Origin: Gammaproteobacteria bacterium
GTDB lineage: Bacteria > Pseudomonadota > Gammaproteobacteria > Steroidobacterales > GCA-2729495
DNA length: 64,000 nucleotides
NCBI GenBank assembly: GCA_028285245.1
Contig: JANQPY010000038.1
Span: forward strand, 1-64,000
Reading direction: 5' to 3'
A program made the translations under genes and the position numbers. Shown here one piece after another: positions 56,813-64,000 of this stretch. How positions within the stretch are numbered: position 1 is the first letter of the stretch; each line of letters starts with the position of its first letter. The notes under the pieces are model-generated. The model did not search any database. It was not told the DNA's origin and saw nothing but the letters and a program-made list of their open reading frames with translations.

Positions 56813-57931
56813 GCACCGGGCGCCAAGCGCCTGCCAGTCACCATTATAGAACTCACAAATCACCGGGCGAAACCGGTCCATGTCGGCGAGGAACGAATCG
56901 TGGCCCTGAATGGATGGGAGCTCGACGAAGCTGACGTGCCGTCCCTGCGCCTGCAGTCCCTCCGCCAGCTCGCGCTGCTGGGCAATAGGAAACAAGAAAT
57001 CCGTGGTCACACCAATCACCAGCACGCGGTCGGTCTTAATCCTGCGCAGCGCGGCCTCCACTGATCCGCCGTGGTCGGCGAGATCAAATAAATCGGAAGC
57101 GCGCGAAAGATAGAGATAGCAGTTCGCGTCAAACTGCCCGGTGAATTTCTGCGCATGGTGCTCAAGATAGGCCTCGACCTCGAAATCCATCGCGAACCCG
57201 TCGCCGGTCAGACGTTCACTGGCGATGCGCTCACGCCCGAAGCGCTGCTCCCACTCCTGCGCGGAACGATAGGTGATCATGCCGAGTTTGCGCGCCAGTC
57301 GCATGCCCTCGATAGGCCCGGCACCTGCCGGATAGCTGCCGCCTTCCCAGGCCGGATCCTTGCGAATCATCTCCCGCTGCAGCGAACGCAGAGCCGTTGC
57401 AAATGGCAGGGAGCGCGCGCCGCAGGATAACAACACCAGACTGCGGGCCACACCCGGATACATGACCGCGAACGCCAGCGAGGTCATACCGCCCATGGAG
57501 GGGCCGACCACGCTGTACAGCGAATCGATACCCAGATGATCGAGCAGCGCCTTGCCGCTGGATGCGACGTCTTCCAGGTTGAGTACTGGAAAGTCGAGAC
57601 GATACGGCTGACCAGTTGCGGGATTGGTCGATGCCGGACCGGTCGACCCGAAACAGCTTCCCAGGGAGTTCACACACACCACAAAGTACCGGTTGGTATC
57701 GATTGGGCGCGAAGGACCAACCATTTCCTCCCACCATCCGGGAGCGGGATCAGCCGGCGACGAAGCGGCATGCGCAGACGGCGACATGCCGGTAAAAATC
57801 AGCACCGCGTTGTCGCGATCCTCGTTGAGACGACCCCAAGTCTCGTAGGCAAGCTCCACGGCAGGCAGCTCCCCGCCGCGGCGCAAGCGGAATGGCCCGG
57901 GAATCGCAAAGCTGTGGCGCGCGTCAGACAT
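56801..57931 (-). CDS. MetX-family acyltransferase (homoserine or serine O-acyltransferase)
   Basis: A 376-residue alpha/beta-hydrolase-fold acyltransferase. The nucleophile is S145 in VVGPSMGGMTSLAF. The acid is in VTTDFLFPIAQQ and the histidine in QGHDSFLAD. The oxyanion/acyl region reads NSLGSCFGSTGPAS at residues 88-101. Homoserine O-acetyltransferases usually have GGCxGTTGP there; this SxGSCxGSTGPAS form is the one I associate with the succinyl-transferring serine/homoserine enzymes of Xanthomonas-type bacteria. So it may make O-succinyl- or O-acetyl-homoserine, or O-succinylserine for cysteine. It follows der by 71 bases, perhaps in one operon, and its end overlaps xseA. The substrate call needs an assay. 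Confidence 0.85.
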   Translation of the reverse strand: MSDARHSFAIPGPFRLRRGGELPAVELAYETWGRLNEDRDNAVLIFTGMSPSAHAASSPADPAPGWWEEMVGPSRPIDTNRYFVVCVNSLGSCFGSTGPASTNPATGQPYRLDFPVLNLEDVASSGKALLDHLGIDSLYSVVGPSMGGMTSLAFAVMYPGVARSLVLLSCGARSLPFATALRSLQREMIRKDPAWEGGSYPAGAGPIEGMRLARKLGMITYRSAQEWEQRFGRERIASERLTGDGFAMDFEVEAYLEHHAQKFTGQFDANCYLYLSRASDLFDLADHGGSVEAALRRIKTDRVLVIGVTTDFLFPIAQQRELAEGLQAQGRHVSFVELPSIQGHDSFLADMDRFRPVICEFYNGDWQALGARCSAV

Positions 57932-58002
57932 GGCTTGCGCAAATTATGCGCCTGCCCGATCGTCCGGAGGCTAAGGAATCGTTATATGGATATGGCGGTG
58001 GC

Positions 58003-59421
58003 TTACCGGCGGCTGCGAATCCTCCGCTGGCGGCGCAGCTGGCGCGGGGTGAGCTTATTGCGCCTTCCGGCGTAGGGATTTTCCGCAGTGCGTAGCTGAA
58101 GCCTGATGGGCGTGCCGCGCAGCTTGAAGGCGCGCCGAAAGCAGTTCACCAGATAGCGTCGATAGCTACCCGGCAGCCGGTTGGTCTGATTCCCGTGGAG
58201 CACGATAGTCGGCGGCCGTTTGCCGCCCTGATGGCCGTAGCTCAGTTTGACGCGCGTGCGCCGGACAACAGGCGGGGGATGCGCCTGCACCGCGGCCTGC
58301 AACACGTCGTTGATCCGCGCCGTCGCAAGATCTCTGGTCGCCGCTTGCGCAGCTCGCGCGGCACTTTTCAGGAGATCGAAAATGTTGCTGCCGTGCCGGG
58401 CGGAGATGTAGTGCGTATCAACGAAGTCCAGAAACGGAAGCTGGCGATCAAGCTGGCGGGTGATCTCGCTACGCTGGCTGTTCGCTAATCCGTCCCATTT
58501 ATTGATACCGAGCGCCAGCGCGCGCCCACGTTCGACAATAAGGCCCACCAGCGACACATCCTGCTCAGTGATGCCCGCCTGGGCATCGAGCAACAGCATC
58601 ACTGCGTCCGCCTCCTCCACCGCCTGCAGCGCCTTCACCACGCTGAACTTTTCGATGGTCTGGTCGACTTTGGCACGCCGGCGAATACCGGCGGTATCCA
58701 CCAGCACAAAGCGCTGCGCGTCGACACTAAATGGCACCGCGATACTATCGCGTGTTGTGCCAGCCTGGTCCTGAGTCACTACCCGCTCTTCACCGAGCAA
58801 GCGATTAACCAGCGTCGACTTACCAACGTTTGGCCGGCCAACTACAGCGAGGCGCACGCCCTCTTCCGTCGGTTCTTGTGGAGTACTCGATGATGCCGGG
58901 AGCCTATCTTCAATGCGCTGAAGCAACGCCGGCACGCCGCTGCCCCGAAGAGCTGATAAAGCGATTGGATCATCCAGCCCCAACGCGTGAAACTCGGCGA
59001 CCGCAAGCTCGGGCTGGGCACCATCCACTTTATTAATAGCCAGCAACGTCGGCTTGCCGCTTCGACGCATCAGCGCGGCGACCTGCTCATCGCCCGCAGT
59101 GAGACCGGCATCAGCGTCGGCCAGCATCACGACCACGTCCGCCTCCGCAACAGCCAACGCAACCTGCCGCGCCATACTCTCGTCAAGCGCCTCGCGCTCA
59201 CCGCTTAAGCCCCCTGTATCGATAACGACCAGCGACTGATCGCCAAGACGCGCGTAGCCGTACAGCCGGTCACGCGTCAGGCCGGGGAAGTCTGCTACCA
59301 GGGCATCGCGGCTCTGCGTCAGCCGATTGAACAACGTGGACTTACCCACGTTGGGCCGGCCCACCAAAGCAATGGCCGGCAGCAGTCGGCCGCTATCGGG
59401 ATTCGCGTTCGGTGAAGGCAA
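58003..59421 (-). CDS. der: ribosome biogenesis GTPase Der
   Basis: A 472-residue tandem GTPase for 50S subunit assembly. The first G domain has LVGRPNVGKST at residues 19-29, DTGG and NKVD. The second has VVGRPNVGKST near residue 200, DTAGIRRR and NKWDG. The C-terminal KH domain ends with a basic tail (RNKLTPRQLRRQRRIRSRR). The start overlaps the end of bamB by 29 bases, as in the conserved hisS-yfgM-bamB-der order. Confidence 0.97.
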   Translation of the reverse strand: MPSPNANPDSGRLLPAIALVGRPNVGKSTLFNRLTQSRDALVADFPGLTRDRLYGYARLGDQSLVVIDTGGLSGEREALDESMARQVALAVAEADVVVMLADADAGLTAGDEQVAALMRRSGKPTLLAINKVDGAQPELAVAEFHALGLDDPIALSALRGSGVPALLQRIEDRLPASSSTPQEPTEEGVRLAVVGRPNVGKSTLVNRLLGEERVVTQDQAGTTRDSIAVPFSVDAQRFVLVDTAGIRRRAKVDQTIEKFSVVKALQAVEEADAVMLLLDAQAGITEQDVSLVGLIVERGRALALGINKWDGLANSQRSEITRQLDRQLPFLDFVDTHYISARHGSNIFDLLKSAARAAQAATRDLATARINDVLQAAVQAHPPPVVRRTRVKLSYGHQGGKRPPTIVLHGNQTNRLPGSYRRYLVNCFRRAFKLRGTPIRLQLRTAENPYAGRRNKLTPRQLRRQRRIRSRR

Positions 59422-60565
59422 AGAGCTTGCCTCCGTCCGTCAGCACATAGACGTAGTCATTGACGACGAGCGGTGCGGAGGTGATACGTTTCGAACCTGC
59501 CCGGACGCGCGCCTGCAGGTCACCAGTCGTCGCGTTGAACCAGTGCAGATAGCCCTCAAAATCGCCTACCACGACGGAGTTTCGCCAGGCCGCCGGGCCG
59601 CTTAGATCGCGATTCAGCAGTGTGGGTGCGCGCCAGTTTTCCCGTCCAGACCGACGGGACAAGGCAACCATCTCGCCGGTTGCGTTGGCCACGTAGACAT
59701 TCAGCAAGTCGGCGGCGATGCCGCTGTAGGTTGACACCTCCCGTGACCACAGCACCTGGCCGGACTCAAGCGCCATAGAAGCAATCTGCCCCTGATAGCC
59801 AGGCACATAGAGATCCGGACCAACCAACTGCAGCGCCGCATTAATGTCAACCAGCCGATCGACTTCGGTACGGCCACCCGGCGGATTTAGCAACACATCC
59901 CATAGCGGGCTGCCATCGCCGATGGCGTAAGCAGCAACCCGGCCATTGTCGAATCCGGCGACCACCGACGTGCCCGCCACGACTGGCGCGGCCGTGCCGC
60001 GCACGGATAATCGCGGCACCGACTGCTGCACAAACCAGGCCTCAGCACCATCGGCCAGGCTCAGGGCGATAAGACGGCCGTCAACGGTTCTGATAAAGGC
60101 CAGGCCAGCCGAAATGGCGGGTGCGGCCAGCACCTCACTCCCGACCTGAGCAGACCAGAGGCTCGCGCCAGTCTCCGCATCCAGGGCAAGCACGTCTCCA
60201 TCACTCGTGCCGAGCAATACTTTCCTGCCGTCGGTGGCAGGCCCACCCGACAGAGGCCGGCGAGTCTTCACCGCCCACAAGCGCTTCCCAGTGAAGGCTT
60301 CGAACGCTGCCACCCTGCCGTCGTGGGCCGCGGCGAACACTCGAGCCCCATCACTGGCCGGCGTCAGACCGAGGCGCAGAAATTTGTTGTCGCCGCCGAT
60401 GCTGGCCGACCAGGTCTGCCGAACTTTAATAACCTGCTCAAACTTGACGAGCTCGGCCGGCGCGTCTTCTTCTTCGTCACCACCGAACAAGCCGCAACCG
60501 GACAGCAGCAGAGGAAGCGCCAGCGACAGCAAGCGCGCCGCCCGGAGATGACGTCTCAATTTCAC
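59393..60565 (-). CDS. bamB: outer-membrane assembly lipoprotein BamB
   Basis: A 390-residue lipoprotein of the BAM complex that inserts beta-barrel proteins. The lipobox is LLSGC with the cysteine at residue 24. The mature part is a beta-propeller of PQQ-like repeats (each with a core such as VFAAAHDGRVAAFEAFTGKRLWAV and VLALDAETGASLWSAQV). The GTG start overlaps the yfgM stop (GTGA, 4 bases). der overlaps its end. Length equals the E. coli protein (392). Confidence 0.95.
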   Translation of the reverse strand: MKLRRHLRAARLLSLALPLLLSGCGLFGGDEEEDAPAELVKFEQVIKVRQTWSASIGGDNKFLRLGLTPASDGARVFAAAHDGRVAAFEAFTGKRLWAVKTRRPLSGGPATDGRKVLLGTSDGDVLALDAETGASLWSAQVGSEVLAAPAISAGLAFIRTVDGRLIALSLADGAEAWFVQQSVPRLSVRGTAAPVVAGTSVVAGFDNGRVAAYAIGDGSPLWDVLLNPPGGRTEVDRLVDINAALQLVGPDLYVPGYQGQIASMALESGQVLWSREVSTYSGIAADLLNVYVANATGEMVALSRRSGRENWRAPTLLNRDLSGPAAWRNSVVVGDFEGYLHWFNATTGDLQARVRAGSKRITSAPLVVNDYVYVLTDGGKLFAFTERESR

Positions 60566-61257
60566 TCGGACGCGGCCACGGGCTCAGCGCGCTCTGCGTC
60601 AGACACAGGTGCATTGGACACTGCCGGACCAGACACCGCATCCAGCTTTGCCTGCACAAAACTGCGATTCAGCACGCCGGGAATATCCGCACTTAATGCA
60701 GCAGCGTACGCGTCGCGGGCCTCGGCGAAGTCCCCCATTGCGTAGTGAATGTCGCCGGCTACTTCGTGATAACGCGCAGCGAACGCCGAAGTGGAGTCAA
60801 TATTCGCCACCTCTGCCAGCGCATCTTCATAGCGCTCCTGTTGAACCCGCACGCGCGCGAGACGCAGGCGCGCGAGTTCTTCGATGTTTCTGTCTTTCGT
60901 ATCGTTGACAACCTGCTGCAGGTAGCCCGCAGCGTTGTCAGCTTCGTTGCGGTCCATGTAGAGCTTGGCCAGCAGCAGGCGTGCCTGATCGACGTACGGT
61001 GATCCGGGGTACTCTGCCGCCAGATCGGCGGCCATGTCCGCCGCTGGCACCGGGCGTTCAGCAATGATCTCGCTCAGCAGCGCCTCGTAGGCCACCGAAG
61101 CCTCCTCAGCCTGCGCGTTGCTGTAGTCGCCCCAGGCGTTCCAACCCAGCAAGGCACCGACGCCTATCACCAGGCCGGCTAGTATCCAGCCGCCATTTTC
61201 GCGCAGCCATTGCCTGATATCGTCGGCTACCTGATCATCTGTACGCAGATCATTCAC
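60562..61257 (-). CDS. yfgM: YfgM, ancillary SecYEG translocon subunit
   Basis: A 231-residue inner-membrane protein with a short cytoplasmic head and one span (WILAGLVIGVGALLGWNAW, about residues 24-42). The rest is a TPR-like helical region (VAYEALLSEI, AEEYPGSPYVDQARLLLAKLYM, AARYHEVAGDIHYAMGDFAEARDAY). It is thought to link the Sec translocon with periplasmic chaperones. It is in the conserved place between hisS and bamB. Confidence 0.93.
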   Translation of the reverse strand: MNDLRTDDQVADDIRQWLRENGGWILAGLVIGVGALLGWNAWGDYSNAQAEEASVAYEALLSEIIAERPVPAADMAADLAAEYPGSPYVDQARLLLAKLYMDRNEADNAAGYLQQVVNDTKDRNIEELARLRLARVRVQQERYEDALAEVANIDSTSAFAARYHEVAGDIHYAMGDFAEARDAYAAALSADIPGVLNRSFVQAKLDAVSGPAVSNAPVSDAERAEPVAASE

Positions 61258-61296
61258 GGGTCACTTCGCTCTCAATTTTTTTGTCAGCGCCGGCCG

Positions 61297-62580
61297 TCAG
61301 CTTGCTGCTGCAGTCAGCTCCCTATCAATAACGTCCGCCAGTTCCCGCCAGGCGACGTCCCGTTGCTCACTCTCGCGTCGCAGTGCCTTAAGCCCCGCTG
61401 TTTCGGCCGCCACCTCGCGCTCACCCAGGATCAGCGCAAGCTCCGCGCCGCTTTTGTCCGCCCGCTTCATCTGGGCTTTGAGGCTGCCGCCGCCGCTGTT
61501 CAGTTCGATCCTGAGACCGGGTCGCAGGTCACGCAGCTGCTCTGCCAGCCTAAAGGCCGGGCGCAGGGTACCGTCTCCGGCAGCAACAATGTAGACATCC
61601 GGGCGCTTTTCCGGAGGCTCTCCGCCACAAACGCGGTACAGCGCCTGGAGCCGTTCTAGGCCGGCGGCCCAGCCGACTGCCGGCGTAGAGCGGCCACCCA
61701 GGTGTTCGACCAGGCCGTCGTAGCGTCCGCCGGAGCACACCGCGCCCTGAGCCCCCAGCCGGTCAGTGACCCATTCGAATACCGTGCGCGTGTAGTAGTC
61801 GAGGCCCCGCACCAGCCTGGGGTTGACCCGGTAGTCAATGCCGGCGTCGTCCAGCAATTCGCACAAGCTGGCGAAGTGGGCAGTCGATTCCGCATCAAGA
61901 TAGTTGGTGATTAACGGAGCGCCCCGGATGATCTCTGCCAGCGCCGGGTTCTTGCTATCGAGAATACGCATTGGGTTGCGTTCCAGACGACGTTCACTGT
62001 CTTCGTCCAAAACGCGCCGATGCCGGGTGAAGTATTCGCTGAGTGCACGACGGTAGCCGGCTCGCGACTCCGGCGTACCGAGAGAATTGAGCTCCAGCGT
62101 GACGGCAGATATACCCAGCCTGCGGAACAAGCGCTGGGTCATGATGATCATTTCCGCGTCGATGTCCGGGCCCGGGAAACCGAATGCTTCAACGTCGAAC
62201 TGATAAAACTGCCGGTAGCGCCCTTTCTGGGGCTTCTCATAGCGAAACATCGGGCCGGTAAACCAGACCTTCTGCCGCTGGTTGTGAAACAAGCCGTTGC
62301 TGATGCCGGCGCGGACAAGCCCTGCCGTTGCCTCAGGGCGGAGCGTCAGACTCTCATCGTTGCGATCGAGAAACGTGTACATCTCTTTCTCGACGATATC
62401 GGTGACCTCGCCGATCGAGCGCTTGAACAGCTCGGTGCGTTCGACAACTGGTATGCGGAGTTCGCGATAGCCGTAACTGTGCACCAGGTCTTTGAGCTGC
62501 TCCTCCAGAAACTGCCACCAGGCACTGTCTTCGGGCAGCACGTCAGCCATGCCACGGATTGGCTGTAACTGTTCAGCCAC
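61297..62580 (-). CDS. hisS: histidyl-tRNA synthetase
   Basis: A 427-residue class II synthetase. Motif 2 includes [20 protein letters not shown]. The histidine-specific motifs are [16 protein letters not shown] and [17 protein letters not shown]. Motif 3 is [11 protein letters not shown]. The C-terminal anticodon domain is present. The GTG start overlaps the end of the rodZ-like gene by 8 bases. In E. coli ispG lies between rodZ and hisS, and here it does not. Length equals the norm (424). Confidence 0.97.
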   Translation of the reverse strand: MAEQLQPIRGMADVLPEDSAWWQFLEEQLKDLVHSYGYRELRIPVVERTELFKRSIGEVTDIVEKEMYTFLDRNDESLTLRPEATAGLVRAGISNGLFHNQRQKVWFTGPMFRYEKPQKGRYRQFYQFDVEAFGFPGPDIDAEMIIMTQRLFRRLGISAVTLELNSLGTPESRAGYRRALSEYFTRHRRVLDEDSERRLERNPMRILDSKNPALAEIIRGAPLITNYLDAESTAHFASLCELLDDAGIDYRVNPRLVRGLDYYTRTVFEWVTDRLGAQGAVCSGGRYDGLVEHLGGRSTPAVGWAAGLERLQALYRVCGGEPPEKRPDVYIVAAGDGTLRPAFRLAEQLRDLRPGLRIELNSGGGSLKAQMKRADKSGAELALILGEREVAAETAGLKALRRESEQRDVAWRELADVIDRELTAAAS

Positions 62581-63529
62581 CGCGGCCCGCCTCCCCGGCC
62601 GGATCTATCACCATGCGCACGACGTTCCCACGGCGGGCGCTCGCCGGCACCTTAAACGGCTCCCCGTCGAGCAGAATGTCCACCGCGCCGCCATTGCCCA
62701 GCAGCACCTTAAACGGCGGCCGGCCGGTCAGCTCACGACGCACGCCCTCGCGCTGCAAACCGAAGAGAATGCGGCGATTGCGAGCGGAGATTTCCGCCCA
62801 GGACTCCTCGCGAAAGTACAGTTCAATCCGAACCTCGTCTCCCGCGCCTTCACTTTCGACGCTCGCCCGGACAGGTTCTGGTTCCGGTGGCACCACCTGC
62901 GAGTCGCGGGCGACCGGGGTCATCACCTCGGGCTCCTCCTGCGGCGGAATCGACTCGGCCGTGCGCGGCTCGTCGGGTGCGGATCGTCTGACTGGAACAG
63001 CCGGGTCGCCTGCATCAGTCGACGCTGCCACCGGTGCTGGCTGCCGAGCAGACTCAGCGGGCTCTTCCGCAGGTTCGGAGCGCGCGACGTCCGCCGTATC
63101 TTCATCGCCGATCAATACGTAGACGCCCAGTGCCAATGCCAGGACAACACCGAGCGCGCCCGCCACCACGGGAACCGGATTTAGGTTCCACCCGCCTCGG
63201 GCGGTGGATTTCTGCAGCGTCGCCGCAATGTCAGATTCAGCAGCGACGTAGCCGCAGCCGGCGAGCAGCGGCTGCGGATCGAGAGCCAGCAGGCGGGCAT
63301 AGGCCTTCAGATGCCCGCGGACGAATACGGGGGCGCCAATCTCTGCGAAACGCTCGGCTTCGAGTGCTACAACTATGCCTTCATCGAGATGCAGCGCCTC
63401 GGCAGCCTGCTCCACCGACAGGCCGCGTTGCTCACGCGCCCGGGTGAGCACCACACCGACCTCAGTGTCTGCAGCCTCGGTCCGCTGCTCCGCCTCGGGC
63501 ACGTCCCCGGGTTCTGGGTTATCGGCCAC
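62573..63529 (-). CDS. rodZ: RodZ-like cytoskeletal protein (HTH plus DUF4115)
   Basis: A 318-residue protein that helps MreB set rod shape. The N-terminal helix-turn-helix ([23 protein letters not shown]) fills about residues 28-100. A single membrane span follows near 137-157 ([21 protein letters not shown]). The proline/glutamate-rich periplasmic part leads to a C-terminal DUF4115-type domain (about 220-310). This matches RodZ. Its end overlaps the hisS start by 8 bases and its start lies inside the end of the pilW-like gene, so translation of all three is coupled. Confidence 0.88.
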   Translation of the reverse strand: MADNPEPGDVPEAEQRTEAADTEVGVVLTRAREQRGLSVEQAAEALHLDEGIVVALEAERFAEIGAPVFVRGHLKAYARLLALDPQPLLAGCGYVAAESDIAATLQKSTARGGWNLNPVPVVAGALGVVLALALGVYVLIGDEDTADVARSEPAEEPAESARQPAPVAASTDAGDPAVPVRRSAPDEPRTAESIPPQEEPEVMTPVARDSQVVPPEPEPVRASVESEGAGDEVRIELYFREESWAEISARNRRILFGLQREGVRRELTGRPPFKVLLGNGGAVDILLDGEPFKVPASARRGNVVRMVIDPAGEAGRGG

Positions 63530-64000
63530 CGCGTTCTCGCTCGAGCAACTGTCTTGCCTCGGCGGACCTCGGAAAACTCGACTTCAGCTCTGCTGCCAGG
63601 CGCCCCGCGGCGGCAGTAGCACCCAGCGCTTCCTCAATCTGCATGCCCAGCCAAAGCGTCGGCGGCGTGGCGGGCTGCACCTCGGTGTAGCGCTGAAGAA
63701 AAGCGCGCGCCGGCAGATAGTCCTTGCGCTTGTAGGCCACGTCGGCAAGCTGCAGCAGCGCCTCGGCGTAGTTCGGCCTTAGCCGCAACGCACGGCGCAG
63801 ATATTCCTCAGCGCGGGCCAGATCCAAGGGCTTTGCACACACGCCGGCATTGGTGAGCAGTGAGCCTTTGTCAGTGTAGGCGACCGACAAAGGAATCGCC
63901 GCAGCCTCGTCGAAAACCTCCAAAGCGTCCTCGCGGCGTCCCGATTGGCGGCAGAGAAAAATTGCCAGCGACTCCAGCGCGTCCGGGTCCCGCGGCGCCA
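63519..64000 (-). CDS. pilW: type IV pilus biogenesis protein PilW/PilF, 3' part
   Basis: The last 160 codons of a gene that runs off the right edge; the frame stays open to base 64000. TPR-like helices (ARAEEYLRRALRLRPNYAEALLQLADVAY and ARAFLQRYTEVQPATPPTLWLG) match PilW/PilF, the outer-membrane lipoprotein that assembles PilQ. The segment upstream of residue 1 of the shorter frame still reads FLCRQSGRREDAL, as in the family, so no start lies in the window. In E. coli pilF is likewise just upstream of rodZ. Confidence 0.88.
   Translation of the reverse strand, partial: APRDPDALESLAIFLCRQSGRREDALEVFDEAAAIPLSVAYTDKGSLLTNAGVCAKPLDLARAEEYLRRALRLRPNYAEALLQLADVAYKRKDYLPARAFLQRYTEVQPATPPTLWLGMQIEEALGATAAAGRLAAELKSSFPRSAEARQLLERERGGR

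Overview
This window is about 64 kb of gene-dense, GC-rich chromosome from a gammaproteobacterium. The evidence is conserved gene order: ffs-dnaX-ybaB-recR, orn/rsgA divergent, ppsR/ppsA divergent, tadA-guaA-guaB/xseA with mltF, and pilW-rodZ-hisS-yfgM-bamB-der. Gammaproteobacterial families such as YfgM, RodZ, DUF1249 and the TIGR04211-type SH3 protein agree. A PomA-type (sodium-type) stator pair, a secreted high-potential iron-sulfur protein, two Rieske oxygenases and a TPR-sulfotransferase suggest a marine or environmental lineage of the Woeseiales/Chromatiales kind. That last step is inference. No phage, transposase, integrase, CRISPR array, defence system or rRNA gene was seen.

Layout. 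0-3 kb: a SAM methyltransferase divergent from a Rieske oxygenase and a small ABM-like protein. 2.7-8 kb: a minus-strand run of rhomboid protease, SLC13-type permease with TrkA-C domains, cupin, a large exported chelatase-like protein and a Tat/lipobox HiPIP, divergent from a FieF-type metal exporter. 9.2-15.2 kb: two lipoproteins and an exported gluzincin-like metalloprotease with coupled starts, a long coiled-coil FHA protein behind a CRP-like palindrome, and three small membrane proteins. 15.3-23.4 kb: tail-specific protease, a coiled-coil protein, DUF1249, ppsR/ppsA and the SH3 protein. 23.6-28.2 kb: orn, rsgA, recR, ybaB, dnaX and the 4.5S SRP RNA. 28.3-39.5 kb: a lipoprotein, a YugP-type zinc peptidase, a second Rieske oxygenase, a TPR-sulfotransferase, a TonB-dependent receptor, PEP carboxylase and an MscS channel.

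39.7-47.6 kb is the most accessory-looking stretch: a DUF411 metal-binding protein, a GH3-family adenylating enzyme paired with a lipoprotein, and a DUF1800-DUF1501 export pair whose first member carries calcium-loop (thrombospondin-3/dockerin-like) repeats. It ends beside tRNA-Ser(CGA), on the side of that gene's 3' end, but no integrase or att repeat was found. 48.3-64 kb returns to core genes: pomA/motB, mltF, tadA, guaA, guaB, xseA, a MetX-family acyltransferase, der, bamB, yfgM, hisS, rodZ and the 3' part of pilW, which runs off the window.

How the genes fit together. ppsA/ppsR and ppc act at the PEP node. guaAB make GMP, and recR/ybaB/dnaX/ffs serve replication, repair and secretion. 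bamB-yfgM-rodZ-pilW serve envelope assembly. No single gene set is clearly a new system. The best candidates for undescribed biology are the exported chelatase-like/HiPIP pair, the GH3-lipoprotein pair, the calcium-loop DUF1800/DUF1501 pair and the lipoprotein-metalloprotease cassette.
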